Made by a program: the position numbers and the translations under genes
The notes under the pieces: model-generated
Database searches by the model: none
What the model was told of the DNA's origin: nothing
The model's input: only the letters and a program-made list of their open reading frames with translations
Part shown: positions 33,159-41,180 of the stretch, piece by piece
Position numbering within the stretch: the stretch's first letter is position 1
Layout of the letters: every line of letters starts with the position of its first letter
IMG/VR virus record: IMGVR_UViG_3300008267_000004
Location: 62,001 to 126,000 of that record
Direction: 5' to 3' (one strand)
Length of the DNA stretch: 64,000 nucleotides
Origin: a virus

Positions 33159-33625
33159 GTCTCTCTCATATAATTTATGACCATCTCCAATTCCTCTAGG
33201 GTTGCATTGTTCTTTAATGCATTTGCCCTATAGCTTATAACTTTAATATTTCCTTTAATGTATCCTTTGTTATTGTCTACGCGATCCAAGGTTGGAAGAT
33301 TGGGTGAGTTTTTTGTTATTGCATCTGGGTTCTTTTCGATCTTGATTCCTAATACAGGGCAATACTCTGGAATGTTTATATCTTCTTTTGTGATATTGAA
33401 TTCAATATTTTTCTCTTTTGATCTTGTCTTTGCTTTTGTTAGCATTGTAGATACCCAACCACCTTTTGTTGACAAGGCCCACTTGCGGTTATTTATCTGC
33501 TTACATGATTTACAAACAAAGTATTTCCCTACGTTTCCACTTTTTTTATATTTTCTATCTGTGAACTCTGAAAGATCTTTTTCTTGTTTGCATCCATTAC
33601 AAAATTTTGTTGTTTTGTTTTCCAT
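33155..33625 (-). CDS. HNH endonuclease inserted in the array
   Basis: The 156-residue protein has CNGCKQEKDLSEF and CKSCKQINNRKW zinc knuckles and a C-terminal TLDRVDNNKGYIKGNIKVIS, the free-standing HNH homing nuclease signature of large phages. It starts by TAATG coupling. Such enzymes spread by cutting homologous DNA lacking the gene. Confidence 0.85.
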   Translation of the reverse strand: MENKTTKFCNGCKQEKDLSEFTDRKYKKSGNVGKYFVCKSCKQINNRKWALSTKGGWVSTMLTKAKTRSKEKNIEFNITKEDINIPEYCPVLGIKIEKNPDAITKNSPNLPTLDRVDNNKGYIKGNIKVISYRANALKNNATLEELEMVINYMRET

Positions 33626-33846
33626 TATTTTACCCATTTAGTTACTAACTTCCAATGACCTATATAATCTATATCTGATCCGTGTGATGGTTCAAACATT
33701 CTACCATTTATTCCTTCAACTGGTTTTCCGCCAACAACTGTAAATGCTACATAATATCCACCAGCAGCATTTCTATCCTCTATTACCTCATCAACTAGTA
33801 CATATTCACAATTGCTTGCTCGATAGATTCTACCCGGTATTAACAT
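33625..33846 (-). CDS. Family A array protein
   Basis: The 73-residue product starts MLIPGRIYRASNCEYVLVDE and ends IGHWKLVTKWVK. It lies upstream of the HNH gene with a 1-nt overlap. Confidence 0.65.
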   Translation of the reverse strand: MLIPGRIYRASNCEYVLVDEVIEDRNAAGGYYVAFTVVGGKPVEGINGRMFEPSHGSDIDYIGHWKLVTKWVK

Positions 33847-34045
33847 TTTCCACCAACCCGTATCCGTCTATAAAACCTTTTACTGTTATATAACCATCAT
33901 GCTTGGGATCGTCTAAGCGGACAACATGAATCATATGAGAGTCTCTCATGTATTCAGTTGGAACGACATAATCATCACCTTGCCATCTTCTATTTTTATA
34001 TATCTTTCCGAACTTTATCTGTTTCACCAGATCCTTGTTCTTCAT
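33830..34045 (-). CDS. Family A array protein
   Basis: The 71-residue product has IKFGKIYKNRRWQGDDYVVP and VVRLDDPKHDG, the LDEPD variant. It overlaps the upstream gene by 50 nt. Confidence 0.65.
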   Translation of the reverse strand: MKNKDLVKQIKFGKIYKNRRWQGDDYVVPTEYMRDSHMIHVVRLDDPKHDGYITVKGFIDGYGLVENVNTG

Positions 34046-34214
34046 CTGTTAATTCCCAATCACTAAAGATATGCTTTGGAGAACAAAATTCCTCATGTGT
34101 CCAATCTAATTCAATATAGGTTATATACGATTCATTTACGCCAGTTATTACTATAACTTCATTTTTGTTTTGATTACAGTACAACCTTCCTTCCTTAAAA
34201 TCCTGTTTCGGCAT
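33996..34214 (-). CDS. Family A array protein
   Basis: The 72-residue product has KEGRLYCNQNKNEVIVITG and IELDWTHEEF, then IFSDWELTDEEQ and a divergent tail. Confidence 0.65.
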   Translation of the reverse strand: MPKQDFKEGRLYCNQNKNEVIVITGVNESYITYIELDWTHEEFCSPKHIFSDWELTDEEQGSGETDKVRKDI

Positions 34215-34401
34215 TTAATTCATTCATCCCATCTTTAAATGCTGCTGTATTCCAAGTGCAGTGTTCATCTGGTTCATCTAGGTAAAAAAATTCGATTAAG
34301 ACTTCATGCTTTACTCTTCTTTTGCCAGTTACAACAACAACATCATCTTCATGTAAATATGGCTTACAACGAGTATACAGTTTACCTATTTGTATTTTCA
34401 T
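34195..34401 (-). CDS. Family A array protein
   Basis: The 68-residue product is a clear type member: IQIGKLYTRC, DVVVVTGKR, FFYLDEPDEHCTWNTAAFK. Confidence 0.7.
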   Translation of the reverse strand: MKIQIGKLYTRCKPYLHEDDVVVVTGKRRVKHEVLIEFFYLDEPDEHCTWNTAAFKDGMNELNAETGF

Positions 34402-34582
34402 GTTGAATATCTTTCCAATACATCTTAGCTAACCCTAATGCTCCTTCAACTACAGGAAAATCAGGTCTGTTAATATGATGATACCAAACTGAATCGGAGA
34501 TTTCTTCTATGTTATCAACAACGACAACATCATTTTTAATTGGCTCAATATACAAACGTCCCGGCTCAATCTTCTTGACCAT
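34382..34582 (-). CDS. Family A array protein
   Basis: The 66-residue product starts MVKKIEPGRLYIEPIKNDVV and has YHHINRPDFPVVEGA. Its start overlaps the upstream stop by 17 nt. Confidence 0.65.
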   Translation of the reverse strand: MVKKIEPGRLYIEPIKNDVVVVDNIEEISDSVWYHHINRPDFPVVEGALGLAKMYWKDIQHENTNR

Positions 34583-34775
34583 TACAAATCTCGTAATATT
34601 GTGTAAACTCATATAGATTAAAAAATGCTTCGTAACCCAAATGGACTATATGACCCCATACTTTATATGCTGTGTACGTTGTTGGTTGTGTTGAGACAAT
34701 TTCTAAAGGTATAAAATATACTCTTGTGCATTTTTCTACTTTTTTTGTTACATATACCTTTCCAAATTGTATCAT
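34566..34775 (-). CDS. Family A array protein
   Basis: The 69-residue product starts MIQFGKVYVTKKVEKC; the middle is more divergent (AYKVWGHIVHLG). ATGA junction upstream. Confidence 0.6.
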   Translation of the reverse strand: MIQFGKVYVTKKVEKCTRVYFIPLEIVSTQPTTYTAYKVWGHIVHLGYEAFFNLYEFTQYYEICNGQED

Positions 34776-34993
34776 ATAAATTCCCTTATCTCTTCAACTA
34801 TAAATGTATCAAAAAAAGTTCTCATGTTTCCAATACAATTACTTTCCCTATTGATGTAATGATAGTTTATCCATCCACCATTTGCGATAGATCCTATCTC
34901 GTCAAACATAATATATCTTTCTTCTTCTCCGGCAAATGTATTTTCTGGCTTTTTAAACTTTAGTTTGTATATTCTTCCTAAACAGAGATTCAT
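34772..34993 (-). CDS. Family A array protein
   Basis: The 73-residue product starts MNLCLGRIYKLKFK at an ATGA junction and has RYIMFDEIG and NYHYINRESNC in place of LDEPD. Confidence 0.65.
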   Translation of the reverse strand: MNLCLGRIYKLKFKKPENTFAGEEERYIMFDEIGSIANGGWINYHYINRESNCIGNMRTFFDTFIVEEIREFI

Positions 34994-35193
34994 ATTTGTC
35001 CCTCCACTAGTTTCCATTTCTGCATTTGAATGATTTCTGGTGTTATAAACATTATATGGTCTGGGGAGTTTAGATTGAAGCCGGAATAGAACTCTCCAAT
35101 TGCTTCTTTATTGGGAATTCCATCGGGATGATGATTACATATCAACACATATTGATTAGATATTTTATATATCCGCCCTAATTTAACCATCAT
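34990..35193 (-). CDS. Family A array protein
   Basis: The 67-residue product starts MMVKLGRIYKISNQYVLICN and has FNLNSPDHIMF and QKWKLVEGQI at the end. Confidence 0.65.
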   Translation of the reverse strand: MMVKLGRIYKISNQYVLICNHHPDGIPNKEAIGEFYSGFNLNSPDHIMFITPEIIQMQKWKLVEGQI

Positions 35194-35411
35194 AGACCTT
35201 GCATGTGCCAATCTTCTGTTATTTCAAAATATCTGCTTCTAAAGATTGAAATGTTACAATGAAAATTAGATTCAAGTTCTTCTAGAACTGCAAATTGAAC
35301 TTCCCCACGTGGATAGATTTTTTTTACTATCACAACTTGTGGCATTGTATCAATTTGTGCGTTTGGTTTCATTCTGTAAATCTTGCCAACTTTTACTGAA
35401 TCAGTTACCAT
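35190..35411 (-). CDS. Family A array protein
   Basis: The 73-residue product has VKVGKIYRMKPNAQ and VVIVKKIYPRGEVQF, with VLEELESN at the LDEPD position. Confidence 0.65.
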   Translation of the reverse strand: MVTDSVKVGKIYRMKPNAQIDTMPQVVIVKKIYPRGEVQFAVLEELESNFHCNISIFRSRYFEITEDWHMQGL

Positions 35412-35637
35412 CTTCCACCTCCATTAATTCAAATGTATCAAGTAATGTTCTTCTGGAAATAGGAAACAATTTATCTGGCTTATCTAATTCCATGTACCGA
35501 TATTGAGTATAATCTGGTCCATTTATTGCGGTGGCAGCTGTTGCATCCTCCATAAGGATAATGTATGGAGGATACAGGATATCTAATAGATCTTGAACAT
35601 CTTTTCTTTTTTTATAGACTCTGCCAAGTTTAACCAT
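35401..35637 (-). CDS. Family A array protein
   Basis: The 78-residue product starts MVKLGRVYKKRKD and has YRYMELDKPDKLF, a good LDEPD variant, then FELMEVEDGN. Confidence 0.7.
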   Translation of the reverse strand: MVKLGRVYKKRKDVQDLLDILYPPYIILMEDATAATAINGPDYTQYRYMELDKPDKLFPISRRTLLDTFELMEVEDGN

Positions 35638-35816
35638 TAAATGAATCCCATTACTTTTTTACAATTATCAAAAAATTCTTCTGGCATTGTTTGTTGAAAA
35701 TCGAGGTTTCTTACGTTTGCAACTTTATATCTTTTTGTTTTTACAACAAATTCTAATACAATTATGTATTCCTCAAATCCATTCATATACCAGACAGATC
35801 CTGGTTTAACCTTCAT
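35637..35816 (-). CDS. Family A array protein, divergent
   Basis: The 59-residue product starts MKVKPGSVWYMNGFEEYIIV; the GSVWY segment stands for GKIYK. TAATG junction downstream. Confidence 0.6.
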   Translation of the reverse strand: MKVKPGSVWYMNGFEEYIIVLEFVVKTKRYKVANVRNLDFQQTMPEEFFDNCKKVMGFI

Positions 35817-35994
35817 GCTCAACCCAATTTTTGTTAATAAACGCACCTTCCAGTTCATCATTGTTATCAGTCATTCGGAAAAAACTAGCTTGTGTCCATC
35901 CTTCTTTATATAAATGAACCCTAGAAATAAACACAATTGAATTGTTTTTTAGACACTTATAAACTTTACCGGCTTTAAATTTGATCATTGTCAT
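35806..35994 (-). CDS. Family A array protein
   Basis: The 62-residue product has MIKFKAGKVYKCLKNNSIVF and SFFRMTDNNDELEG, ending KNWVEHEG. Confidence 0.65.
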   Translation of the reverse strand: MTMIKFKAGKVYKCLKNNSIVFISRVHLYKEGWTQASFFRMTDNNDELEGAFINKNWVEHEG

Positions 35995-36172
35995 ATTCAA
36001 TCCAAACGTTTTTAATTAACGAATAAGGAACCCATCTATGAATTGTTGGGTCTTTTAAAAGAACATATTCTAGATGGCCGTTTTTTTCATCTGTCACACA
36101 AACAGTTTCTTCTCTTCCAAAGAAGATATGATAATAAAATCCTCCTACCTTTATTTTTTTATCATCTGCCAT
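35975..36172 (-). CDS. Family A array protein
   Basis: The 65-residue product has IKVGGFYYHIFFGREETVCV and YVLLKDPTIHRWVP, then KNVWIEYDND. Confidence 0.65.
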   Translation of the reverse strand: MADDKKIKVGGFYYHIFFGREETVCVTDEKNGHLEYVLLKDPTIHRWVPYSLIKNVWIEYDNDQI

Positions 36173-36372
36173 CTATCCACCTGATCATTTTCATATGCTA
36201 CATGAATATTATCTGGTTCATCAAGCATATGATATTCAATTAAAGTATTTTCCTGTAGACGGCTTCTTTTTACATCGGTGATAACCATAATTGGTTGTTC
36301 GTCTGGATCTTCTTCCATATATCTTGAGAATTTAGTTCTTTTACGGTAAAGTTTTCCTACTTGGAATTCCAT
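36151..36372 (-). CDS. Family A array protein
   Basis: The 73-residue product starts MEFQVGKLYRKRTKFSRY and has EYHMLDEPDNIHVAYENDQV, a type member. Confidence 0.7.
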   Translation of the reverse strand: MEFQVGKLYRKRTKFSRYMEEDPDEQPIMVITDVKRSRLQENTLIEYHMLDEPDNIHVAYENDQVDRWQMIKK

Positions 36373-36599
36373 TTAAACATCCTCATGTTTTCTTTTATCA
36401 ATACCCATTCACGTTCAGCGGTATCTTTCCATAAGAACCTCTCATTATTTGGTTCATCTAGATAATGATAGATATATCCATTCACAATATCATTTGGACC
36501 AAATTTTTCTGTTGAGAACTTTGTAACACAGATAATCTTCTTATCCCAATCTGCTGTATCGGGCCACAAGTATAATTTGCCTATTTTTATTGTTGTCAC
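36357..36599 (-). CDS. Family A array protein, GTG start
   Basis: The 80-residue product starts at a GTGA junction (TTIKIGKLYLWPD) and has YHYLDEPNNERFLWKDTA. Confidence 0.7.
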   Translation of the reverse strand: MTTIKIGKLYLWPDTADWDKKIICVTKFSTEKFGPNDIVNGYIYHYLDEPNNERFLWKDTAEREWVLIKENMRMFKWNSK

Positions 36600-36796
36600 G
36601 CTAATTCCCAATCGCTTTCATCTAGAAGAGAACTGTGTATATATTCTGCATCATTTAGAAAATAGTAATTATAGTATTCATACATTTCGTTATCAATTGA
36701 GTGACCAGCTATAACAATATAAGATGTATGATCTACCCCCGTTTGACGAAAGGTTCTTTTATAAACTTTTCCAATTTCTAATTTAAATTGTCTCAT
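36596..36796 (-). CDS. Family A array protein
   Basis: The 66-residue product starts MRQFKLEIGKVYKRTF and has YYFLNDAEYIHSS, ending ESDWELA. Confidence 0.65.
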   Translation of the reverse strand: MRQFKLEIGKVYKRTFRQTGVDHTSYIVIAGHSIDNEMYEYYNYYFLNDAEYIHSSLLDESDWELA

Positions 36797-37010
36797 TACA
36801 CACTTCCCAACCACGACGAATAAATTTGTCGAATACAACGTGCTTTGTTTCAAGATTGTCTAAATAGCTGTATATTACGGTATAATAGATGTTATTAGGA
36901 TGATATGTGGATCCTATCATATGTTTAATAACCTCTTGAATAAGTATATAAGTGTTTTTGTGAGTTTTGGACCTGTATATTTTACCGACTTCGATAGTGT
37001 GTTTTTTCAT
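36783..37010 (-). CDS. Family A array protein
   Basis: The 75-residue product starts MKKHTIEVGKIYRSKTHKN at an ATGA junction and has YSYLDNLETKHVVF, ending RRGWEVCNE. Confidence 0.65.
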   Translation of the reverse strand: MKKHTIEVGKIYRSKTHKNTYILIQEVIKHMIGSTYHPNNIYYTVIYSYLDNLETKHVVFDKFIRRGWEVCNETI

Positions 37011-37186
37011 AGCTTGGCCCAATTACTCATAACGTGTACATTAAGCTCTACATCTGGATCTTGTATATCGTAGGCAGATGCAAAACGCTCACCTGCCCAC
37101 ATATCTACATAATCTATACAAACAACCATCCCTGTATGTTTATTTACATACAATCTACCAACCTCGAAAAAATCAACATTCGCCAT
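37007..37186 (-). CDS. Family A array protein
   Basis: The 59-residue product has FFEVGRLYVNKHTGMVVCID and AYDIQDPDVELNVHV, ending SNWAKL. Confidence 0.65.
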   Translation of the reverse strand: MANVDFFEVGRLYVNKHTGMVVCIDYVDMWAGERFASAYDIQDPDVELNVHVMSNWAKL

Positions 37187-37358
37187 ACCAATCCTCAAAA
37201 TTTTCAATCGGCGTTTGTTCGATTAAATCAGGTTCATGCATACATTGATATTCTACATATACATCGCCTTCACTCTTAAAGATTTTTAAGATTACAACAC
37301 ACTCTTCTGGAAAGACGTAGTTTTGATATGCTTTACCAATTTTGAATACTTGATTCAT
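37173..37358 (-). CDS. Family A array protein
   Basis: The 61-residue product has FKIGKAYQNYVFPEECVVIL and YQCMHEPDLIEQTPIENF, ending EDWYGEC. Confidence 0.65.
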   Translation of the reverse strand: MNQVFKIGKAYQNYVFPEECVVILKIFKSEGDVYVEYQCMHEPDLIEQTPIENFEDWYGEC

Positions 37359-37590
37359 TTACTCTCAACCAATCTTCATAACAGTGTCTGTAATTTACTG
37401 CTGTATTCCAGCTAAACTTACTAAAGTTATTACCTCCATGAGTATACCACTCAATTCGATAAACATCTCCTCTTTCCAGTTTTTCTATTATTTGTCCAAG
37501 ACAGTCTTGATATGGTGTCATTACAAAATCACCAATATTAACTTCTCTAGCTTTTTCCCAACTAGGTTTCTTCCCAATTTCTGTAGGCAT
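37333..37590 (-). CDS. Family B protein inside the family A block
   Basis: The 85-residue product starts MPTEIGKKPSWEK and has VNIGDFVMTPYQDCLGQII and VYRIEWYTHGG, matching family B and especially 24880-25077. It is the only clear B member amid the A genes. Confidence 0.65.
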   Translation of the reverse strand: MPTEIGKKPSWEKAREVNIGDFVMTPYQDCLGQIIEKLERGDVYRIEWYTHGGNNFSKFSWNTAVNYRHCYEDWLRVNESSIQNW

Positions 37591-37822
37591 CCTGATTCCA
37601 AGCACCATGGTTAAAATTTGGTTCATCAATATACCAAAAAACAATCTGTCTTAGTTGATTTGGCATTTGATCTAAAATTGATTCTACAACTAGATATCTT
37701 CCTGTTTCTCTATCTTTATACATCTTACCGGGAATTATTTCCCTTTCTAGTTGCTCAACACCATTATTTTTTTCTTTAACCAATTCCATCAATCTCTTAA
37801 GGCTTCCCGGTTGCATCTTCAT
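37562..37822 (-). CDS. Family A array protein with N-terminal extension
   Basis: The 86-residue product has about 25 extra N-terminal residues before EIIPGKMYKDRETGRYLVVE, then FWYIDEPNFNHGAWNQDAY. Confidence 0.65.
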   Translation of the reverse strand: MKMQPGSLKRLMELVKEKNNGVEQLEREIIPGKMYKDRETGRYLVVESILDQMPNQLRQIVFWYIDEPNFNHGAWNQDAYRNWEET

Positions 37823-38009
37823 TTATTCTCACCCAAAATCCTGTCTCATTTAAGAAAAAAGTAAACAACTCTTCGTCTGGTTCTTCAAGATAAATAAACT
37901 GAAATCCTTTATCATCTACTTTGGTAATGCATATAACAGATTCAGACCCATAACTTCCTCTGTATAGGCAACCTACTTTGTAGTAATTTGTTGGATTTCT
38001 TTTAATCAT
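37797..38009 (-). CDS. Family A array protein
   Basis: The 70-residue product has YYKVGCLYRGSYGSESVICI and FIYLEEPDEELFTFF, a type member. Confidence 0.65.
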   Translation of the reverse strand: MIKRNPTNYYKVGCLYRGSYGSESVICITKVDDKGFQFIYLEEPDEELFTFFLNETGFWVRINEDATGKP

Positions 38010-38205
38010 CAAAATTTTCTAGTTCATCTATTTTATCTATCAAAACGTCTAAATATTCTTTAAATGGAAAACTTGGAGCGTGTAATCTAAATACTCTACA
38101 GATCGCGTCTTCGGTATTAGGATTTATAATATCCGTTATTACCAAAAAAGATTTTTCATATAACTTATCTTTTTCTCTGTATATTTTTCCCGGCTGTATT
38201 ATCAT
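38002..38205 (-). CDS. Family A array protein
   Basis: The 67-residue product starts MIIQPGKIYREKDKLYEKSF and has FRLHAPSFPF at the LDEPD position. Confidence 0.65.
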   Translation of the reverse strand: MIIQPGKIYREKDKLYEKSFLVITDIINPNTEDAICRVFRLHAPSFPFKEYLDVLIDKIDELENFDD

Positions 38206-38434
38206 TCCATGTCTCTTTAAAATCTTGTAAAAAAGATTTAACTGTTTTACCCATCGGATGTTTTTCTAAGTCAGAAACATAGTGAAATATTACCATATCC
38301 GACTTTTTTTCGGTTACAATAACATATTCTGGAACTGGTTCCATAGTGACAGGATCAATATATGATTTCCATTTTGTTGCATATATTTTACCCAGCTTTA
38401 TTTCTGCTGGCTCTCTTTTTTGACTCTGATCCAT
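38165..38434 (-). CDS. Family A array protein with N-terminal extension
   Basis: The 89-residue product has PAEIKLGKIYATKWKS and EYVIVTEKKSD, with FHYVSDLEKHPMG at the LDEPD position. It overlaps the gene downstream by 41 nt. Confidence 0.65.
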   Translation of the reverse strand: MDQSQKREPAEIKLGKIYATKWKSYIDPVTMEPVPEYVIVTEKKSDMVIFHYVSDLEKHPMGKTVKSFLQDFKETWNDNTAGKNIQRKR

Positions 38435-38601
38435 TCATCAATCACCTTTGAATTTTTATATGGTCCATGGACAATATATTTATTTTCTTTATTCATTTCT
38501 TCAGGTAGTTCTAAGGATGATTGTACACCTTTAGTCTCCTTATTTACATAAATATACCATCTCTCTGGGTCTTTCTCTTTATTGGCTTTTACTTTCATCA
38601 T
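38398..38601 (-). CDS. Divergent array-located protein
   Basis: The 67-residue, Lys-rich product lacks the GKIY motif. Its end YKNSKVIDEWIRVKKE resembles the family's C-terminal W region. It may be a rearranged family A protein. Confidence 0.5.
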   Translation of the reverse strand: MMKVKANKEKDPERWYIYVNKETKGVQSSLELPEEMNKENKYIVHGPYKNSKVIDEWIRVKKESQQK

Positions 38602-38602
38602 T

Positions 38603-38794
38603 TCAATCCTTTACTTCAGTAAAGCAATTCAAAAATAACATTTTAGAAAACCAAGATTCTTTATCGTAAGTCATATATCTAATTTTATACATCATAACTT
38701 CATATGCGAATCCTTGCGGTAATCTTTTACCTTGCGAGATCACTACGACATGATTTTCGTTTTTATCCTTGAATACTTTTCCAATAACGCTCAT
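38603..38794 (-). CDS. Family A array protein
   Basis: The 63-residue product starts MSVIGKVFKDKNENHVVVIS and has YKIRYMTYDKESWFSK. Confidence 0.6.
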   Translation of the reverse strand: MSVIGKVFKDKNENHVVVISQGKRLPQGFAYEVMMYKIRYMTYDKESWFSKMLFLNCFTEVKD

Positions 38795-38978
38795 TTACTT
38801 CCCTTGTTTTACCTAGAAAACTATCATAAAGATCATACCTAATTTCATCTGACTTAAGATTATGTAGCTGAACCCACTTTAGGTTGCCATCCATATATGT
38901 TTTAAGAACACAATATACATCCAGCATACTCATCTTTTGATAATAAAAATGTCCGACCTTAAGTGATCTTTTAGCCAT
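38763..38978 (-). CDS. Family A array protein
   Basis: The 71-residue product starts MAKRSLKVGHFYYQKMSML by TAATG coupling and has WVQLHNLKSDEIRY. Confidence 0.6.
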   Translation of the reverse strand: MAKRSLKVGHFYYQKMSMLDVYCVLKTYMDGNLKWVQLHNLKSDEIRYDLYDSFLGKTREVNERYWKSIQG

Positions 38979-39197
38979 TACCATTCTCCATACCACTCGC
39001 AAAAAACTGAGACAGAATCTGTAATCATATGTTCTGGATCATCTATAGCATAGTATTCAATTATCATGCCTTTATATGCTTCAAAGATATCACTCACAAC
39101 CACAGGAATTGCCTCATCCCCGTCAACAATTATTCGATACATCCTACCGATAAGTGGTTCTTTTTTTTTTGTCTTTGAGACTATAATACTCCATCAT
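38978..39197 (-). pseudogene. Family A array gene with frameshift in an A10 run
   Basis: From ATG 39197 or 39194 the frame runs MEYYSLKDKKK and then stops. After the run of ten A at 39161-39170 a +1-shifted frame reads EPLIGRMYRIIVDGDE and YYAIDDPEHM, ending EWYGEW and TAATG. With nine A the two would join into a normal family A protein. It is a pseudogene, a slippage-controlled gene or a homopolymer error. Confidence 0.6.
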
Positions 39198-39200
39198 ATT

Positions 39201-39263
39201 CTATCTTTTAACCGGCTTAATTGGAGAAATTGGTGTGACCGGAGCAACTGGAATTATACCCAT
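39201..39263 (-). CDS. Tiny proline-rich ORF
   Basis: A 20-residue ORF MGIIPVAPVTPISPIKPVKR starts inside the end of the upstream gene and ends 4 nt before the next start. It is a weak call based on spacing and the regular Pro pattern. Confidence 0.3.
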   Translation of the reverse strand: MGIIPVAPVTPISPIKPVKR

Positions 39264-39466
39264 GATCCATCCTTTTTCGTAAATATATTTCTAAAATCAC
39301 TTACAGTTCTACAAAATGTTGGATAGAATGTCCCAACATCTGCAAGATTTGAAATATATTCTGCAAATACGGTAGATCCTTTTATATCGAGGATAACAAC
39401 ATATTTGTCATCTCCAATGTCTGGATCGTATCTAAACCAAAGTTCACCTATAGATGGAAAACTCAT
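39254..39466 (-). CDS. Family A-like array protein
   Basis: The 70-residue product has SIGELWFRYDPDIGDDKYVV and VFAEYISNLADVG. GELWFR stands for GRIYK, so it is an outlying member. Confidence 0.55.
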   Translation of the reverse strand: MSFPSIGELWFRYDPDIGDDKYVVILDIKGSTVFAEYISNLADVGTFYPTFCRTVSDFRNIFTKKDGSWV

Positions 39467-39656
39467 TAATCTTATCCTCTATTCCTCTTTTGGTAATTTC
39501 TTCAAAGCTCTTAGTAACTTTGTATTTATCATACGAGTTTGGACGCATTTGATGCAATCCAATATATGTATTATGATAAATTAATAATTCTTCATCAGAA
39601 AATAATTCTACTTCTTTATCAATAGCTGTAATCATTTCTTTAGTTAGTGACATCAT
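39444..39656 (-). CDS. Helical array-located protein
   Basis: The 70-residue product (MMSLTKEMITAIDKE) is helical with FSDEELLIYHNTYIG. It belongs to neither family and marks the shift from A to B genes. Confidence 0.55.
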   Translation of the reverse strand: MMSLTKEMITAIDKEVELFSDEELLIYHNTYIGLHQMRPNSYDKYKVTKSFEEITKRGIEDKINEFSIYR

Positions 39657-39861
39657 ATCCTTTCTCCATTTTTTGAAAAGTATATCCAAACATTACATCA
39701 GGTTCGTTTGTTAGCGGGAACCAATCACACATATCAAGATTTTTTTCAATCCAATAAACTTTATATCTATTTATATCGGATCTATAATCGGTAACAACAA
39801 AATGATTTGTATCTCCAATCATATGAGTTTGTTTTATTACATCACCAATTTTAAACTTCAT
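39640..39861 (-). CDS. Family B array protein
   Basis: The 73-residue product starts MKFKIGDVIKQTHMIGDTNH and has YKVYWIEKNLD and TNEPDVM, mixing the B core with an A-like LDEPD echo, which suggests common ancestry of A and B. Confidence 0.6.
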   Translation of the reverse strand: MKFKIGDVIKQTHMIGDTNHFVVTDYRSDINRYKVYWIEKNLDMCDWFPLTNEPDVMFGYTFQKMEKGYDVTN

Positions 39862-40123
39862 CGGTTTTCTCTTCTTCCTCTTCCCTTAGAGAAATATTTT
39901 CATTTGCTACAATCCAAAAATTTCCATCTAATCTAACATGAGTATGTTCTTGATCATATGCAGTAGATTCAGTAAAAACTTCATTTACTGCATATCCTTT
40001 ACTTTCTTTCTCCATCACCTTACCAATAGCGTGTAGTTCTTTTTCATTTTTACCTTTGTAATAAATTGTAAATATTGGAGAACCTACTTTTACATATATT
40101 GGCTGTTCATGGTTGAAATACAT
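39851..40123 (-). CDS. Family B-like array protein, acidic tail
   Basis: The 90-residue product has YVKVGSPIFTIYYKG, AIGKVMEKESKGYAV and an acidic end (LREEEEEKTDEV). Confidence 0.55.
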   Translation of the reverse strand: MYFNHEQPIYVKVGSPIFTIYYKGKNEKELHAIGKVMEKESKGYAVNEVFTESTAYDQEHTHVRLDGNFWIVANENISLREEEEEKTDEV

Positions 40124-40367
40124 TTGGAACCTTTCTGTACGTAAAAGGATAATCTGATTCTGGAGTGTCTTTTAGGAGCATATCGTTATACTCAATTCCG
40201 GTATTCAAGCAATACACATCATATAAATATTGTGATTCTATGTTTAGCTTAACTTTAAGTACTGTTATCATCACAGAAGTTTGATCTTCGATACAGAACT
40301 CTTCAACCATATCGCCAACATTGAATTTAGGATTGTCGAACAAAGTATTTCCAGAATGATTCAGCAT
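40107..40367 (-). CDS. Family B array protein
   Basis: The 86-residue product has PKFNVGDMVEEFCIEDQ and YLYDVYCLNTG. It overlaps the upstream gene by 41 nt. Confidence 0.6.
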   Translation of the reverse strand: MLNHSGNTLFDNPKFNVGDMVEEFCIEDQTSVMITVLKVKLNIESQYLYDVYCLNTGIEYNDMLLKDTPESDYPFTYRKVPNVFQP

Positions 40368-40584
40368 ATAGTTCACACTCTTTTCCAGTTGCTATGTCAA
40401 TGTATTTGACTGTATGAACACATTTTTTAACTGGCTTAATCCTTGTTGTCCATTCTACTTTTTCAATATCTGTCACAGCAACTGAATTGCTATATATCTT
40501 ACCAATTTCAATTATTGCTTCATCATATTCATACTTAGAAAGTTTTGTTATCTTTCTTGCTGGAAAACCGCTTCCGTCACTCAT
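40327..40584 (-). CDS. Family A array protein (outlier position)
   Basis: The 85-residue product has AIIEIGKIYSNSVAVTDIEK and HTVKYIDIATGKECELY. It lies between B genes. Confidence 0.55.
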   Translation of the reverse strand: MSDGSGFPARKITKLSKYEYDEAIIEIGKIYSNSVAVTDIEKVEWTTRIKPVKKCVHTVKYIDIATGKECELYAESFWKYFVRQS

Positions 40585-40903
40585 CTACCCTCCGAAGATA
40601 TTTAAGAGGGATAACAAACTCTCCAGTATATTTATCATCCATGATCGTACATGAAATGAGTGGAAAGCCGTTACGTTGATAGAAGATGCTATTGATTGCT
40701 ACTATAGAATCTTGAAACACATAGTAATTTGTTCTAGCCAAATCTCCGACTTTCCACTCATTTGTCATAGCATCTATCGCTTTCTGTTTAGACGACGTGC
40801 TCGACGTTTCTTGCTTCCTAACTTCCTGCGTCCTTTTCGTGGACGGTTCTTGTGTGGATGTGCCATGTGTATCGCCTCCCTTCTTAATTGTAAATATTGC
40901 CAT
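40577..40903 (-). CDS. Family B array protein with disordered N-terminus
   Basis: The 108-residue product has about 45 Thr/Ser/Lys-rich residues and then WKVGDLARTNYYVFQDSIV and FVIPLKYLRRVDE. Confidence 0.6.
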   Translation of the reverse strand: MAIFTIKKGGDTHGTSTQEPSTKRTQEVRKQETSSTSSKQKAIDAMTNEWKVGDLARTNYYVFQDSIVAINSIFYQRNGFPLISCTIMDDKYTGEFVIPLKYLRRVDE

Positions 40904-41150
40904 TAAACAACCTCACGTATTCAGAGATTTCAGAATCTTTGAAACCTGCACTTGTGAGTTGGTTATACTTTTCTTCTGTGATCAAAAATTGCGGTTTGAC
41001 ATAACCTGTCAGTCCGTCACTCCATTCAATATAAGGAATTGAAGTGCCTAATCTAAAATTTTGAATAGTACCCGAAACATTTCCCTTATCACCATACTTA
41101 GTGGCTTCGGGGCATACGACGCTGGTTCCTACCTTATAGATGCTCGACAT
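40884..41150 (-). CDS. Family B array protein, promoter-proximal
   Basis: The 88-residue product has YKVGTSVVCPEATKYGD, GTIQNFRLG and YIEWSDGLTGYV, then a helical tail. It follows the promoter at 41181-41209. Confidence 0.65.
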   Translation of the reverse strand: MSSIYKVGTSVVCPEATKYGDKGNVSGTIQNFRLGTSIPYIEWSDGLTGYVKPQFLITEEKYNQLTSAGFKDSEISEYVRLFNGNIYN

Positions 41151-41180
41151 ATGTTATTTCCTCGCTGAAAAGACACCGCC

